Shown in pieces: positions 25,038 to 32,199 of a stretch of 39,107 nucleotides of DNA. The DNA comes from a virus. The position numbers and the translations under genes are program-made. The DNA lies in IMG/VR virus record IMGVR_UViG_3300048592_000798, positions 1 to 39,107 of that record, one strand, 5' to 3'. Numbering within the stretch: the first letter of the stretch is position 1; every line of letters starts with the position of its first letter. The notes beneath the pieces are model-generated. The model was not told where the DNA came from. It was given only the letters and a program-made list of their open reading frames with translations, and made no database searches.

Positions 25038-28000
25038 ATGAAGATGCACATCGGATTCAAGTTCACGGCCGTCAACGCGGCCGACGGGTGGGGGGCGCGC
25101 TACCTCGACCCGCTCATCGCCGCGGGCGTCGCGCCGGTGGTGATGAGTATCGGCGCGGGCGGGCCGGTCTGGGAGGCCCAGGAGAAGATGAAAGCCGCCG
25201 GGTGGTCGCGCGAGAAGCGCCGGTCGGCCGGGCTGGTCTATCGCCACGCCGACTTCGACGTGCCGGAGTACGGCCTCGACCCGCGCGAGGCGGCCACGCG
25301 CCAGTGGGAGTACCACCGGCTGAAGTGGCCCAAGGAGCTCGACCGGGATGTCGTCTGGTTCGGCATCACCAACGAACCGGCCTTTGTGCTCTCACCGGAA
25401 GACCTGGAAATGGTCGGGCCGGGGCCGTACCGGAAGCTGGTGACGTGGAACGGCGGCATCTATTGGGACAACAGCGAGTGGCTGGCCGCCCACGCCCTGC
25501 GGCTGGCCGAGCACGCCGCGGCCGAGGGGGTGCGGCTGACGCTCTTCGGCTGGTCGCCGGGCACGCCGGAGCCGTGGCAGTGGGCCGGGCCGCGCATGAC
25601 CGAGCTATTGAAGCTGCTGCGGGCCAACCCCGACACGCTGGCCCTGGACGTGCATGAGTACAGCCTGCGGGCCGACACCCTCGACGCGCCGGCGCTGGTC
25701 GGCCGCTGGCAGGCCATCCCACGGCCGTGGCCGACCCTGTTCGTGACCGAGTTCGGCTGGACGCTCAATGACGCGCCGGAGACGGTCGATGGCGTGGCGC
25801 AGATCGTCGCCGCCTACGGCCGCCTCTACGCCCGGCCGGAAGTGCGCGGGCTGGCCCTGTGGACACTGGGCAAGGAAGGCGCGGCCTGGGGCGATCTGGG
25901 CCGGAAGATGAACGGCTACCTGGGGCCGCTGGCCGAGGCCATCCTGACTATCGACGCGCCGCCTCTGGGTGGGGAGCCAACGCCACCCCCGACGCCCGCG
26001 CCGACCCCGGCCCCCACGCCCATTCCCGCGCCGACCCCGACGGCCGCCAACCTCCTGGTCAACGCCGGGTGGGAGGAGGGGCACTATCACCCCTCGGACG
26101 CCAACGGCTACCCCATCATGGCCCTGCAAGTGCCGACCGGGTGGCGCATCAACTGGCGCGAGACGAAGGAAGGCGCGTGGCCCAACCCGCTGTCGGAGTG
26201 GCCCTTCCTGCGGCCGGAGATGAACCGGCTGCCGGCGTCGAAGCTGGCCCCGGACGAGCAGATCGACGCGCCGCAAGCCCTCATCCTGGAGGGCGGGCAT
26301 ACGCTGAAGCTGTTCAAGGGGGGCGGGGCGATGAACGCCACGCTGATTACCCCGGTCGCGGCGGCCGACGCGCCGCGCCGCCTGCGGCTGGTCGTGCCGG
26401 TGTTTGCCGATCTGGTCAAGGGGTACACCTCCAAGCCGCAGCAGGCCAAGGTGTGGGCCAACGACCCCCAGCAGCGGGACGGGTTGTTCCGGGTGCGCGT
26501 GGGGGACAGGGCGGTGACGAGCGGCCGCCCGGAGTGGGCGGCTATCACCGCCGGTTCAACCGCCGGGGGCTGGCTGGCCCTCGTGCCCGGTCAGTGGAAC
26601 CACGTCGTGGTGACGTTCGACGCCCCGGCCGCGGCCTTCGACCTGAAGCTGGACTTTATCCTGCCGTTCGCGTTGCCGCAGAACGGGGTGTTTCTGGACA
26701 GGCTGGAGCTGCGCGAGATAGCAGCCGCGCCGGCCCCGGAGCCGCCACCGGCCCCACCGCCCGCGCCGGAGCCGCCGCTCGTCCCGCCGGTGGTTGACGT
26801 CAGTCACCACCAGGGGGAGATCAGGTGGGACGTGCTGGCGACGCGCATCGGCGGGGTGGTCATCCGGCTGGGCGACGGGCTGGGCACGGACACTCAACTG
26901 CGGCGCAACGTGGCCGAGGCCAGGCGGCTGGACGTGCCCTTCCTGACCTACCACTACTGGCGGCCGTCGCTCGACCCGGTGCAGCAGGCCGAGAAGGTCG
27001 CCGCGCTGGTAACGGAATTGGGCGCGCCGCGGCTGGTGTGCGCCGACTTCGAGGAGCCGACCGGCGTGGGGCCGGACACGGCCGCGCGGGCGCGGGCCTA
27101 TCTGGACAGGCTGGAAGCGCTCCTGGGCACGCCGCCCATCATCTACACCTCGCTCAACTACTGGCGCAACACGCTGCGCGCCCCGGCGTGGGGCAGCCGC
27201 CACCGGCTGTGGATCGCCGCCTGGACGAGCGCCGCGCGGCCCATTGTGCCCGCGCCCTGGACGGCGTGGACGCTGTGGCAGCACGAGGTGCGCGACATCC
27301 GCGCCGACCGCGCCGCCTGGGGCGTGCAGTCGGCGGCGCTGGACATCAACCGTTTCAGCGGCACGGCGGCCGAGTGGCGAGCGTTGTGCCGGCGGCCGGC
27401 GGCGGTCGAGCCGGGGCCGGAGGTGTGGCGCGTGGCCACGGTCGAAGCGCCGGAGTGGAACCCGACCTTCGCCCTGCACGCGGCGATTGTGGCCGACGGC
27501 TTTTCGCCCATCCCCGGCGAACGCGGGGTGATGATCAACGGCCGGCACTACCGCTACATGCGCGCCCTGCCGCCGGCGGCCAAGACCCCGCTGCGGGTCT
27601 ACTGGTGCGAAGTGCCGCGCTACGACCAGGTGTTCGTCTGGGAAGACGGCCGTCCGGTGGTCGATACGCCGCCGCCGACCATCCCGCCGCCCGCGCCGCC
27701 GCCCCAGGCCGGGATCGACATGTCGGAGTACCTGTGGGGCGACGGCCGCGTCCACGTGCTGGCCTACCGCATCAACGGGCAGACCGGCCACCAGCGGCTG
27801 ACGACGGCGCAGAAGGGCAATCGCTTCTACCAGGTCAAGGACGGCGAGTTCGAGGAGTTCTGGGCCGATGAGGCGGCCATCTACCGGGGTGTGGACACCT
27901 CCTACGGCAACGGCAAGTACTACGTGCAGCGGCGCGACAGCCTGACCTACGGCGCGCCGTGGTGCCCAAGACACTGGACGGTGGGCCAGACCTACGAGCG

Positions 28001-28337
28001 CAACCCGCTGGTGTCCTTCTACTATAAGGCCGACTGCCGCAAGGCGGCCGAGCCGAAGGAGGGCTACCACCGGACGTGGCTGAAGTTCGCCGCCCGGCAC
28101 GCCACATGGACGAGCGAAGGCGGCGTAACCCTGCGCGACGTGGTCGAGCTGCACTGGCTGACCGCGCCCGGCGGCGCGCCGGCCGAGGTCTACTTCTACG
28201 CCCGTCGCACGGGCAGCCAACCCGGCGGGCTGGTGGCGTGGCGCTCCTCGTCGGGCAACGCCTCGTGGATCGTGCCGGGCGGCGAAGGGCAAGAGCCGCC
28301 GGCGATGGAAGTCATCCCCTGCCTGAAGCTGGGGTGA
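25038..28337 (+). CDS. Multidomain endolysin: clan GH-A-like glycosidase, binding domain, GH25 lysozyme
   Basis: A 1099-residue protein starting at ATG 25038. Domain 1 (about 1-300) is a (beta/alpha)8-like glycosidase: FGITNEP with acid/base E113, later DVHEYSL, and TEFGW with nucleophile E238. A Pro/Thr linker (about 312-335) leads to a beta-sandwich carbohydrate-binding domain (about 337-560, opening NLLVNAGWEEG). A second Pro linker (about 562-583) leads to a GH25 muramidase (about 585-785): D587 in VVDVSHHQG, D670-F-E672 in VCADFEEPTG, then YTSLNYWRN and LWQHE. The C-terminal 300 residues hold an aromatic-rich module, a third Pro linker (about 877) and a beta domain of unknown type. No signal peptide is seen, so holin-dependent release is likely. 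It is much larger than typical 200-350 residue endolysins. Confidence 0.85.
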   Translation: MKMHIGFKFTAVNAADGWGARYLDPLIAAGVAPVVMSIGAGGPVWEAQEKMKAAGWSREKRRSAGLVYRHADFDVPEYGLDPREAATRQWEYHRLKWPKELDRDVVWFGITNEPAFVLSPEDLEMVGPGPYRKLVTWNGGIYWDNSEWLAAHALRLAEHAAAEGVRLTLFGWSPGTPEPWQWAGPRMTELLKLLRANPDTLALDVHEYSLRADTLDAPALVGRWQAIPRPWPTLFVTEFGWTLNDAPETVDGVAQIVAAYGRLYARPEVRGLALWTLGKEGAAWGDLGRKMNGYLGPLAEAILTIDAPPLGGEPTPPPTPAPTPAPTPIPAPTPTAANLLVNAGWEEGHYHPSDANGYPIMALQVPTGWRINWRETKEGAWPNPLSEWPFLRPEMNRLPASKLAPDEQIDAPQALILEGGHTLKLFKGGGAMNATLITPVAAADAPRRLRLVVPVFADLVKGYTSKPQQAKVWANDPQQRDGLFRVRVGDRAVTSGRPEWAAITAGSTAGGWLALVPGQWNHVVVTFDAPAAAFDLKLDFILPFALPQNGVFLDRLELREIAAAPAPEPPPAPPPAPEPPLVPPVVDVSHHQGEIRWDVLATRIGGVVIRLGDGLGTDTQLRRNVAEARRLDVPFLTYHYWRPSLDPVQQAEKVAALVTELGAPRLVCADFEEPTGVGPDTAARARAYLDRLEALLGTPPIIYTSLNYWRNTLRAPAWGSRHRLWIAAWTSAARPIVPAPWTAWTLWQHEVRDIRADRAAWGVQSAALDINRFSGTAAEWRALCRRPAAVEPGPEVWRVATVEAPEWNPTFALHAAIVADGFSPIPGERGVMINGRHYRYMRALPPAAKTPLRVYWCEVPRYDQVFVWEDGRPVVDTPPPTIPPPAPPPQAGIDMSEYLWGDGRVHVLAYRINGQTGHQRLTTAQKGNRFYQVKDGEFEEFWADEAAIYRGVDTSYGNGKYYVQRRDSLTYGAPWCPRHWTVGQTYERNPLVSFYYKADCRKAAEPKEGYHRTWLKFAARHATWTSEGGVTLRDVVELHWLTAPGGAPAEVYFYARRTGSQPGGLVAWRSSSGNASWIVPGGEGQEPPAMEVIPCLKLG

Positions 28338-28401
28338 TGAGAACGGCTACGTACCGGTAATCGCACCAGGCGCGCGGGAGGCGCGTCAGGGACTTGGACA
28401 G

Positions 28402-28623
28402 ATGTCGAACAGGAGTAAGGAGCAAGGCGGCCGTGCGGGTGTGGGCTGCATTCTACTGGTGGGCCTGGTGCTCTTGGGGGCCGGGTGCTTCACCGCCTCG
28501 GTCGTGGTCAGCGGTCAGGCGGGCCTGCTGAGGGATGACCCGCAGGGCATGTTGTTGTTGGCCGGGCTGGCGATTCTGGGTGGCGTGGCGCTGGTAGCTG
28601 TCGCCATCCGCGGCCGTCGCTAG
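28402..28623 (+). CDS. Small two-helix membrane protein
   Basis: A 73-residue protein after a basic N-terminus (SNRSKEQGGR). It has two hydrophobic segments: VGCILLVGLVLLGAGCFTASVVV (about 14-36) and MLLLAGLAILGGVALVAVAI (about 50-69), and a basic RGRR end. The short loop QAGLLRDDPQG is acidic. Its position after the endolysin fits a second holin, antiholin or spanin-type protein, though no lipobox is present. Its start is ATG 28402. Confidence 0.55.
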   Translation: MSNRSKEQGGRAGVGCILLVGLVLLGAGCFTASVVVSGQAGLLRDDPQGMLLLAGLAILGGVALVAVAIRGRR

Positions 28624-28653
28624 AGAGGAATGTATCGAGGTATTGGTCTGGAA

Positions 28654-28693
28654 AACACGTGAGCGGCCGTGTCTGGCCGCTCGTGTGTTGCTT
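28654..28693 (+). terminator. Long hairpin ending the lysis region
   Basis: A 15-position stem with two G-U pairs pairs AACACGTGAGCGGCC (28654-28668) with GGCCGCTCGTGTGTT (28675-28689) around GTGTCT, followed by GCTT. This is the strongest terminator-like structure near the end of the lysis genes and marks the boundary with the accessory region. Confidence 0.6.
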
Positions 28694-28802
28694 AAACCGT
28701 ATTCACCAGCCGTTAGGTCGGTCAATCCCGCACAGTGTACCGGTAACGCCGGTGGGCGTCAAGGGCCGGTCTACAGGCGGCCTACAAGGAGTGGAACAGG
28801 CT

Positions 28803-29342
28803 GTGGATAAGCATCTTTCGGTCAAGGAGTTTCGCAGCGCAGGCTACCATCAGGAGTTGAACCGCCAGTTCCTGCACCCGTTGGGGCTGGCACTGTTCGT
28901 CACGGTGGACGCGGACGGCGCGGAGACGTTCGGCCCCATCGTGGACAACCGCGACGACCCGGAAGGTATGGAATTCGCAAAGTTCGCCCTCGACTCGGAT
29001 AAGGCCCTCCGGGTTGAAGACGAGCAGCAGCGCCGGGCGGCGATTCGGACGGCCGCGCTGGGGTACAACGTCCAGCCAATAACTCCGGTGTCTGCATCCA
29101 ACAAGATCGCCGCCAAGTTGCTCAGGCTGCTTGCCGCAGTCGTTTATGGACTGGGAACGATGGCTATCATGCTAATCGGCTGGGCACAGATCATCAACCT
29201 CGTTGATCATCACACCGCCGGCGGACTCCTGTTCCTCTTCGCCGTTGCCCATGCGGTCGTGACTATCGACTTTGCCCTTACCAGGGTAGAAAGGCCCCGG
29301 CGTCACAACCGCCATAGAGGAGGAAGGGAACGTGGCAAATGA
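28803..29342 (+). CDS. Phage protein of unknown function with C-terminal membrane helices
   Basis: A 179-residue protein from GTG 28803 (AAGGAG 11 bases upstream; GTG 28791 is too close to that SD). The N-terminal 90 residues read SVKEFRSAGYHQELNRQFLHPLGLALFVTVD, then IVDNRDDPEGMEFAKF, a pattern I recognise from small phage proteins ('FR..G.l.E.NR.FlHPLGLAL.v..D.dG......I.D.RDDPEG') of unknown role. Unusually, it continues into two membrane helices (LLRLLAAVVYGLGTMAIMLIGWAQI and GGLLFLFAVAHAVVTIDF). The basic tail RPRRHNRHRGG stays inside. The gene overlaps the next by 11 bases. Confidence 0.6.
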   Translation: MDKHLSVKEFRSAGYHQELNRQFLHPLGLALFVTVDADGAETFGPIVDNRDDPEGMEFAKFALDSDKALRVEDEQQRRAAIRTAALGYNVQPITPVSASNKIAAKLLRLLAAVVYGLGTMAIMLIGWAQIINLVDHHTAGGLLFLFAVAHAVVTIDFALTRVERPRRHNRHRGGRERGK

Positions 29343-29643
29343 AGTGATACTGGCCGGAGAGACGGCTGACGACCAGGAGCTTTTTGACGAAGGGTACACG
29401 GCCGGCAGACGAGCCGCGTACAGCAACGTGCTGAGCTTGGCGTTCCGCGAGCTGGACATTGAAGACCCGAAGGGGCATGCGGCTCTGCTGCAAGCGGAGC
29501 TGATGGAAGCCCGGCTTAAGGCTAAGGAACTATGGGAGATCGTGATGGGCGAGGATGAGCCATATCCGGGCGACAGCACCTATCTCCCAGACGTACTCAA
29601 CCGGATCGCTGACAAGGCGCCATACGACTACGACGGCGAGTAG
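29332..29643 (+). CDS. Hypothetical protein
   Basis: A 103-residue protein starting with GTG 29332 (SD GAGGAGGAAGG) and overlapping the upstream gene. It is mostly helical: TADDQELFDEGYTAGRRAAYSNVLSLAF and HAALLQAELMEARLKAKELWEIV. It ends acidic (YDYDGE). No conserved motif is recognised. A small soluble accessory protein is the best description. Confidence 0.55.
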   Translation: MANEVILAGETADDQELFDEGYTAGRRAAYSNVLSLAFRELDIEDPKGHAALLQAELMEARLKAKELWEIVMGEDEPYPGDSTYLPDVLNRIADKAPYDYDGE

Positions 29644-29668
29644 ACGGCCGTCGGCGATGGAGGCACGC

Positions 29669-29923
29669 ATGGACATCTGGAGTGGACTGACATTTGGCGC
29701 GGCGCTGGGCGCGTGGTACGCGCTGGCCGATATGTGGGCGACGCGGCGCATCATCGGGGCCGAGCGGGCCTTCCACCAGGCGCTGGAGAACCTGGCCGCA
29801 CCGAACGACACAGTTACCGCGCGTGTGTGCGACCGGGATGGGCGAGTCATCCGCCACATCTACTGGTCGCGGAAACAGGCGGCAACTATGTCGCCGCGCA
29901 CCTATAGAGATCCGCGCATCTAG
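29669..29923 (+). CDS. Small single-pass membrane protein
   Basis: An 84-residue protein; ATG 29669 is preferred over the ATG at 29657 because GGAGG (29659-29663) is correctly placed for it. Residues about 2-22 (DIWSGLTFGAALGAWYALADMW) are hydrophobic, then a cytoplasmic helix (IIGAERAFHQALENLA) and a short beta segment (DTVTARVCDRDGRVIRHIYW). The function is unknown. Confidence 0.5.
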   Translation: MDIWSGLTFGAALGAWYALADMWATRRIIGAERAFHQALENLAAPNDTVTARVCDRDGRVIRHIYWSRKQAATMSPRTYRDPRI

Positions 29924-29988
29924 TGGCGTGATGAGTTACCGCACTTCTGCCCCATGCCCAGGGCGTCACGCTCGATATACCGATAGTG

Positions 29989-30035
29989 TTACTAATACAG
30001 TTTAATTTAAGTATAAATACCTACCTATATATAGG
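29989..30035 (+). promoter_or_regulatory. AT-rich promoter/operator with 12-bp palindrome
   Basis: This is one of the few AT-rich stretches in the window. TATAAA (30012-30017) lies 17 bases after TTACTA (29989-29994), a possible promoter. The perfect palindrome CCTATATATAGG spans 30024-30035. It overlaps the AGGA that would serve as SD for ATG 30044, so it could block translation as a hairpin or bind a repressor dimer. The gap 29924-30043 otherwise holds no gene. Confidence 0.5.
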
Positions 30036-30043
30036 AAGCCATT

Positions 30044-30286
30044 ATGAGTGACCCCCACCCCACCGGAGCGGCGTCCGGGCCGGCGGCCGACAATGGCAAG
30101 TTGGCCTGGCTGGGCGCGGCGATGAACGACACGCCCTCGGCCGCCGTCGCGGCCACGGCCGCGCTGTACGCGACCTTCTACAACGAACTGGTGACGCGCG
30201 GCGTGCCGGGCGACGTGGCCGGCTACCTGACGCGCGAGTTTATGTGCGCGACGTTGGCCGGTCAGCCGCGCGGAGGTTGCTCGTGA
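30044..30286 (+). CDS. Hypothetical protein
   Basis: An 80-residue protein just after the palindrome. N-terminal residues 1-20 are polar; then a helical body (LAWLGAAMNDTPSAAVAATAALYATFYNELVTRG, cut for length) and YLTREFMCATLAG. It overlaps the next gene by four bases. No family is recognised. As the first gene after a strong regulatory stretch it might be an early gene, an inference. Confidence 0.5.
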   Translation: MSDPHPTGAASGPAADNGKLAWLGAAMNDTPSAAVAATAALYATFYNELVTRGVPGDVAGYLTREFMCATLAGQPRGGCS

Positions 30287-30594
30287 GCAACGATGCCTCC
30301 ACCCCGGTCGAGCTACTGACCGTCTCGGAACTCATCAAGGTTCTAGAAGGGCTGCGTGCGTGGTACGGCGCGAACTCGCCGGTGGCTATCAGCGACGCCG
30401 ACACCGGGATGCAGATGCCCATTATCGCCATCGAGCGCACGGCCGACGGCCACTTGCTGTTGATGGGCACGGGTTACGGCGACCCCAGTGATGGCGTCAA
30501 GGCCCCGAACGAGCCGACTGAATCGGTGTGGGTGCAGAACGGCTACCGCCGCGATAGCGACGGGTTCGCTGTGTACTGGAGTGTCAATGAGTAA
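30283..30594 (+). CDS. Hypothetical protein
   Basis: A 103-residue protein starting with GTG 30283 after CGGAGG, overlapping its neighbour. The first 30 residues (TPVELLTVSELIKVLEGLRAWYGANSPVAISD) are the pattern of short phage proteins with a helix and 'p.dapV.I.....g....I', followed by beta strands (IIAIERTADGHLLLMGTG). It ends overlapping the next start by eight bases. The function is not known. Confidence 0.55.
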   Translation: MSNDASTPVELLTVSELIKVLEGLRAWYGANSPVAISDADTGMQMPIIAIERTADGHLLLMGTGYGDPSDGVKAPNEPTESVWVQNGYRRDSDGFAVYWSVNE

Positions 30595-31105
30595 AGAGCA
30601 GACCATCTCCACGGCCGCCCGCGCGGTCGAACTGTACGGCCGCTACCGCGCGGCGGTGACGGCCTTTCCCTATGACCCCATCGCCGCCGGCGAGGCGTTC
30701 CGCGCCTGGCTGGGGGCGATGGAAGCCCTCTCCGGCGCGGCGCGGGCGCAGGTCGGCCGCCGCATCGCCCGCGAGACGAGCGCCGACGCCGTGGCGCGGG
30801 CCGCCGCCGCCCTGCCCCTGGCCGCCCCCGACGCGGTGCGCTTCCTGACTCAGACGCGCATCCTGCTGGAAGAGGGCGCCGGACTGGAAGCGCTGCTGGC
30901 AGGCATGGCCGCGGTCGAGGCCGCGCCGGGCGAGGCGGCCGTCATCCGCGGCACGCACGGCGACGTCACCTTCGAGGCGCGGCGGCTGCCCGACGACGCC
31001 TACGCGGTGCGCGTCGAGGACGCCGACGGCCGCGTGACCATCACCCGCGTGGCGTCGCTGGAGGATGCCCGGTCGCTCCTGGGGCTGCGGGATGAGCTGG
31101 ATTAG
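30587..31105 (+). CDS. Hypothetical helical protein
   Basis: A 172-residue, Ala-rich helical protein starting at ATG 30587 inside the end of the upstream gene. Helices include VELYGRYRAAVTAF and AVRFLTQTRILLEEGAGLEALLAGMAAVE, with a final beta segment (DVTFEARRLPDDAYAVRVEDADGRVTITRVAS). A perfect 8-bp GC dyad follows the stop at 31107-31124. I do not recognise it. Confidence 0.5.
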   Translation: MSKEQTISTAARAVELYGRYRAAVTAFPYDPIAAGEAFRAWLGAMEALSGAARAQVGRRIARETSADAVARAAAALPLAAPDAVRFLTQTRILLEEGAGLEALLAGMAAVEAAPGEAAVIRGTHGDVTFEARRLPDDAYAVRVEDADGRVTITRVASLEDARSLLGLRDELD

Positions 31106-31106
31106 C

Positions 31107-31124
31107 CGGCCGCCACGGCGGCCG
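31107..31124 (+). promoter_or_regulatory. GC-rich perfect inverted repeat after hypothetical gene
   Basis: CGGCCGCC and GGCGGCCG form a perfect 8-bp repeat with AC at the centre. There is no T run. It may slow transcription, or stabilise the mRNA end. Confidence 0.3.
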
Positions 31125-31164
31125 TTGCCGCAAGTGGCAGGGATTTGTAACTTATCGCCACGGA

Positions 31165-31376
31165 TTGGCGCGGGATAGCTCCATCGGCTATACTGCGCTC
31201 ATAAGTCCCAGCAAGTGGGCGTGGATTGGCGCTGATGGCCGGTTGCGAGTGCACGCGCGCACCGGCCGGAGTCGATCGCCCCGTAGCCGGCGGGTATCCG
31301 GTTTTCTTGCCCCTCCGTCGGCTTCGGCCGGCGGACGCGGGGGCCGTGGGGGTCACCCTTCGGCCCTCTGCTTTTT
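31165..31376 (+). ncRNA. Candidate non-coding RNA unit (promoter to terminator)
   Basis: The 385-base gap 31106-31490 has no convincing gene. TTGGCG (31165-31170) and TATACT (31189-31194) at 18-base spacing resemble a sigma-70 promoter. About 170 bases follow that fold well: GGCCGGT (31237-31243) pairs with ACCGGCC (31261-31267), and another GC hairpin is near 31314-31333 around TTC. The stretch ends with GGGGGCCG / CGGCCCTC (31339-31346, 31361-31368) followed by TGC and five T. The arrangement fits a small RNA or a long terminated leader. Reading frames across it are poor, and no known RNA family is recognised. Confidence 0.4.
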
Positions 31377-31409
31377 CTCCCTGCCCCACCCGGCGCTTGG
31401 CAGAGCCTA

Positions 31410-31438
31410 TTGAATCCTGTCAGGTGGTATGGTATGAT
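31410..31438 (+). promoter_or_regulatory. Promoter of RHH/HTH gene pair
   Basis: TTGAAT (31410-31415) and TATGAT (31433-31438) are separated by exactly 17 bases, a good sigma-70-type promoter. The RHH gene begins 53 bases further on at GTG 31491. The leader contains the GC dyad GGCGGCCGCC. Confidence 0.6.
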
Positions 31439-31490
31439 ACGGGTTGGCGGCCGTATCTGTCCCATTGCGCGGCGGCCGCCCGGAGGCGAG

Positions 31491-31709
31491 GTGAAGGGAA
31501 CGGCAAATCCCCAGGACGAGAAGGGTCGCCCGGTGCAAGCGTGGATGTCCTATGACCTGATGCGCGAGTTGGATGAGGCGGCCGAGGAGCTGGGCTGGTC
31601 TCGCTCGCAGATCATCGTCCGCGCCTCGAAGTACTATCTGGACGAGATTAAGCGACGACGCGAGCGGCGGGCGGCCGCCGCCCCGTTCCCCCCACCCCCC
31701 GCTCCCTAG
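31491..31709 (+). CDS. Ribbon-helix-helix regulator
   Basis: A 72-residue protein starting with GTG 31491 after CGGAGGCGAG; earlier ATG starts lie upstream of the SD and are less likely. Residues about 13-55 read RPVQAWMSYDLMRELDEAAEELGWSRSQIIVRASKYYLDEI (cut), the beta strand then two helices of the Arc/MetJ/CopG fold, with a basic RRRERR stretch and Pro-rich tail. It would bind DNA as a dimer, probably the strong operator downstream at 31954-31975. It is co-transcribed with the HTH gene six bases on. Confidence 0.65.
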   Translation: MKGTANPQDEKGRPVQAWMSYDLMRELDEAAEELGWSRSQIIVRASKYYLDEIKRRRERRAAAAPFPPPPAP

Positions 31710-31715
31710 TCCCCT

Positions 31716-31940
31716 ATGGCCGGTGAATGGATTTCGGTCGCGGAAGCCGCCGAACTGAGCGGCTACCATCCCCAGCACGTGCGCGACCTGGTGCGCGACG
31801 GCCGCGTCAATGCCCGTCGCTTCGGCCGCCGCGCCTGGCAGGTCGAGCGGGCGTCGCTGGTGGCCTACATCGAGGCCATGCGGCAACGCGGTGAAAAACC
31901 CGGCCCCAAACCGGGCGCTGACGCGCCCGAACCCGGTTGA
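31716..31940 (+). CDS. Excisionase-like HTH (MerR-type, HTH_17) protein
   Basis: A 74-residue protein. Residues 4-52 (EWISVAEAAELSGYHPQHVRDLVRDGRV then NARRFGRRAWQVERASLVAYIE) are a clear helix-turn-helix of the excisionase/HTH_17 family: 'yltv.EaA..lg.s...v..lir.G.i.a.r.gr.w.i....l..yl'. In phages such proteins act as excisionases or regulators. No integrase is visible nearby, so a regulatory role is equally likely. The C-terminus is a short Pro/Gly-rich tail. Confidence 0.8.
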   Translation: MAGEWISVAEAAELSGYHPQHVRDLVRDGRVNARRFGRRAWQVERASLVAYIEAMRQRGEKPGPKPGADAPEPG

Positions 31941-31975
31941 CAATCCCCCACGGGATACTATACTATTGTAGTATC
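31937..31975 (+). promoter_or_regulatory. Consensus promoter with operator-like dyad over the -10
   Basis: A perfect TTGACA (31937-31942) overlaps the stop of the HTH gene. TATACT (31959-31964) is 16 bases further. GATACTA (31954-31960) and TAGTATC (31969-31975) form a perfect 7-bp inverted repeat covering the -10, the expected layout of a dimer-repressed promoter. It stands out in very GC-rich surroundings. The RHH or HTH protein just upstream is the obvious candidate repressor. Confidence 0.7.
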
Positions 31976-32062
31976 ATATCGTAATCGGTGACGGGAGTGG
32001 GCCGTGCTGACGACACGACCCACCCCCTGACCCGTCCGCGGTGGAGGCCGCGGCGCGGGCGA

Positions 32063-32077
32063 TTGGTATTCTACCAA
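32063..32077 (+). promoter_or_regulatory. TTGGTA/TACCAA hairpin in leader
   Basis: TTGGTA (32063-32068) and TACCAA (32072-32077) form a perfect six-base inverted repeat around TTC. It sits between the consensus promoter and the strong hairpin at 32082, so it may be part of a structured leader or small RNA, or a second operator. Confidence 0.4.
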
Positions 32078-32081
32078 ACAG

Positions 32082-32122
32082 GCGGCCCCGCGCACCTTCC
32101 CGCGGGGCCGCGCGTGTTTCTT
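32082..32122 (+). terminator. Strong hairpin, terminator/attenuator-like
   Basis: GCGGCCCCGCG (32082-32092) pairs over 11 bp with CGCGGGGCCGC (32101-32111), loop of eight, followed by GCGTGTTTCTT. It lies about 110 bases after the probable start of transcription from 31959, so it either ends a small RNA of about 150 bases or attenuates the operon starting at 32200. Confidence 0.55.
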
Positions 32123-32199
32123 GCGCCGGTCGTCCTCGTGGTGGTGTGTCTGTCGGCGCGGCGGTTGTTCGTTGCGCCACCCGGTGGAGGCCGGGCCGG

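Noticed and set aside
26556-28292. Long open frame on the minus strand opposite the endolysin
   Set aside because: High third-position GC makes stop-free antisense frames common here. The product is His/Arg/Pro-rich without domains, and the + strand protein has clear catalytic motifs. Similar antisense frames at 2417-4057, 12375-13934, 20242-22296, 24129-25316 and 32971-34587 were rejected for the same reason.
31102-31465. Proteins encoded in the 31.1-31.5 kb gap on either strand
   Set aside because: All frames give low-complexity Arg/Gly/Pro products without SD or motifs, and the stretch contains promoter- and terminator-like signals instead.
31716-31940. Proof of site-specific integration from the excisionase-like gene
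   Set aside because: No integrase, recombinase or att repeat is visible, and HTH_17 proteins are also plain regulators; partition genes point to plasmid maintenance.
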